Part shown: in pieces, positions 13,912 through 15,211 of the stretch | Position numbering within the stretch: position 1 is the stretch's first letter | Layout: every line of letters begins with the position of its first letter | Assembly (NCBI GenBank): GCA_026415535.1 | Contig: JAOAGX010000018.1 | Span: forward strand, 1 to 15,211 | DNA length: 15,211 nt | Direction of reading: 5' to 3' | Source: Armatimonadota bacterium | Lineage (GTDB): Bacteria; Armatimonadota; UBA5829 | Notes under the pieces: generated by a model | The model's input: the letters and a program-made list of their open reading frames with translations, nothing else | The model's database searches: none | Told to the model about the DNA's origin: nothing | Made by a program: the position numbers and the translations under genes

Positions 13912-15211
13912 TCACGATTTTGGCGAAAAAGTTGGGGAATCGGTTTTGCAGTAACCTGGTTGCCAACGCAGCCTTAGTGCGTTTGCCACGACCGAAAGCG
14001 AGCTTATCGTCATTGCAACCGACGCTATCATGGGATTCAGGAGCAACCCAAGCGCCGGATAAAGAGCTCCTGCTGCTATGGGAATACCTAAGGTATTGTA
14101 GATGAATGCTAAGAACAAGTTCTGCTTGATGTTTCTTATCGTGGCGCGCGACAGCTCGATAGCCGATGGGACGCTGTTCAAATCACTGCCGACGAGCGTG
14201 ATGTCCGCCGACTCCATTGCAACGTCGGTCCCGGCTCCCATCGCGATTCCGAGGTCAGCCTGCACAAGAGCAGGAGCGTCGTTGATTCCGTCGCCGACCA
14301 TCGCCACAATCTTGCCGTACGACTGAAGCTCCGCCACTTTGGACGCCTTCTGGTCGGGCAGCACCTCAGCCATCACTAGGTCAATTCCTGCCTCGCGTGC
14401 GACAGCTTCTGCTGTGCGCCAGTTGTCACCAGTTACCATTAAAACTTCTAGCTTTAGCGATTTCAGTCGGTCGACTGCTGCATTCGCTCCAGGCTTGATA
14501 GTGTCCGCTACTGCAATTAGCCCCAATGCGCGCGTGTTCTCACCTTGGGAATGGGTCGATACAAACACCACCGTCTTACCAGTTGCTCTTATCTCTTCGG
14601 CAGCTTGATTGAGCTCGCCGACCATAATTCCGTGGTCCGCCATCAGCTTTACACCGCCTATGAGAACTTCACGATTGTCTAACCTAGCTCTCACGCCGCC
14701 GCCCGGTATGGCCTTAAATTCGTTCGGCGTATCGAGCCGAAGCCCTCGTTCCTCAGCAGCTTTCACTATCGCTTTTCCTATCGGATGCTCGCTTGATTTT
14801 TCGCACGACGCGGCTAGCGCAAGTACCTCGTCTTCCGTGTAGCCCGGGGCGGGGATCACATCAATAACTGCCGGCTGGCCGGTCGTGATTGTGCCAGTCT
14901 TGTCGAAGATAATGGTTGTAAGCCTCCCAGCGATTTCAAGCGCCTCGGCGTTTCTGATCAAAATGCCGCTTTCTGCTCCACGGCCAACTCCAACTGCGAC
15001 GGCTGTGGGTGTAGCCAGGCCCAATGCGCACGGACACGCAATTATCAACACTGATACGAAGCTGAGCATCGAGAATCTAATCGAGGGCGGTGGTCCGAGA
15101 ATATACCAGGTCACGAATGCCGCCACAACGATAGCAATCCCAGTCGCGCCCGAAATAAACCACTGGGCCTTGGAAACAATAGTCTCCGCGTACTGAATGG
15201 CTTCCATCATC
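13912..15211 (-). CDS. copA: Copper-type P1B ATPase, C-terminal part (5' end beyond right edge)
   Basis: Cu(I)-exporting P-type ATPase of the cytoplasmic membrane. 432 codons are visible with no start, and the frame continues past the edge. Seen: CPC metal site at residues 59-61 of the visible part (ACPCALGLATPT), phosphorylated Asp in DKTGT at 103-107, the nucleotide-domain SEHPIGKA, MVTGDN and GDGINDAPAL. The last two helices carry the YN (YNTLGIP) and MxxSS (AMTISSLSVVANALRL) residues typical of Cu+ transporters (P1B-1). The N-terminal metal-binding domains and first helices lie outside. The stop is TGA at 13914-13912. The next gene downstream is the pseudopilin, with its own promoter in the 89-bp gap, so the two need not be co-transcribed. 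Confidence 0.95.
   Translation of the reverse strand, partial: MMEAIQYAETIVSKAQWFISGATGIAIVVAAFVTWYILGPPPSIRFSMLSFVSVLIIACPCALGLATPTAVAVGVGRGAESGILIRNAEALEIAGRLTTIIFDKTGTITTGQPAVIDVIPAPGYTEDEVLALAASCEKSSEHPIGKAIVKAAEERGLRLDTPNEFKAIPGGGVRARLDNREVLIGGVKLMADHGIMVGELNQAAEEIRATGKTVVFVSTHSQGENTRALGLIAVADTIKPGANAAVDRLKSLKLEVLMVTGDNWRTAEAVAREAGIDLVMAEVLPDQKASKVAELQSYGKIVAMVGDGINDAPALVQADLGIAMGAGTDVAMESADITLVGSDLNSVPSAIELSRATIRNIKQNLFLAFIYNTLGIPIAAGALYPALGLLLNPMIASVAMTISSLSVVANALRLRWQPGYCKTDSPTFSPKS

Noticed and set aside
1..15211. Defence system, prophage, integron or insertion sequence
   Set aside because: No nuclease, methylase, toxin, integrase or transposase gene and no terminal repeats or direct-repeat arrays were seen.

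Overview
The window reads as ordinary chromosome from a Gram-negative-type (diderm or diderm-derived) bacterium of moderate GC, densely coded with short intergenic gaps. A single TypeIV/typeII-like prepilin, CUT1-type sugar transport genes, a heptose pathway and frequent TTG start codons would fit Armatimonadota or a similar under-studied phylum. That placement is a guess from gene style, not from a marker gene. No tRNA, rRNA, CRISPR array, transposase or phage gene was found.

Layout, left to right. (1) Positions 1-2424, minus strand: an aroA-aroC pair of late shikimate-pathway genes behind a TTGACA promoter. The chorismate synthase homologue is cut by the left edge and lacks several residues that are near-invariant in the family; the EPSP synthase carries an odd in-frame insertion. 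(2) Positions 2693-6884, plus strand: a CUT1 sugar ABC importer in which the extracellular solute-binding protein is fused to the MalF-type permease, followed by an enlarged MalG-type permease. No ATPase gene is present. (3) Positions 6932-9206, minus strand: hddA-gmhA-gmhB, three consecutive enzymes that convert sedoheptulose 7-phosphate to D-glycero-D-manno-heptose 1-phosphate for surface glycans. (4) Positions 9207-9632: a gene-poor stretch with two related hairpin-forming repeats. (5) Positions 9633-10373, plus strand: a SagB-type nitroreductase. (6) Positions 10414-12973, minus strand: a small membrane protein coupled to a secreted SLT lytic transglycosylase, then a tandem GNAT acetyltransferase. 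(7) Positions 13166-13822, minus strand: a pseudopilin behind a near-consensus promoter. (8) Positions 13912-15211, minus strand: the C-terminal two thirds of a copper-type P-type ATPase, cut by the right edge.

The genes do not form one pathway. The strongest common theme is the envelope: surface heptose synthesis, peptidoglycan cleavage, possible amino-sugar acetylation, sugar uptake and a pseudopilin. The most unusual points are the non-canonical chorismate synthase next to aroA, the binding-protein/permease fusion with its modified partner, and the heavy use of TTG starts (five of eleven genes with a visible start).
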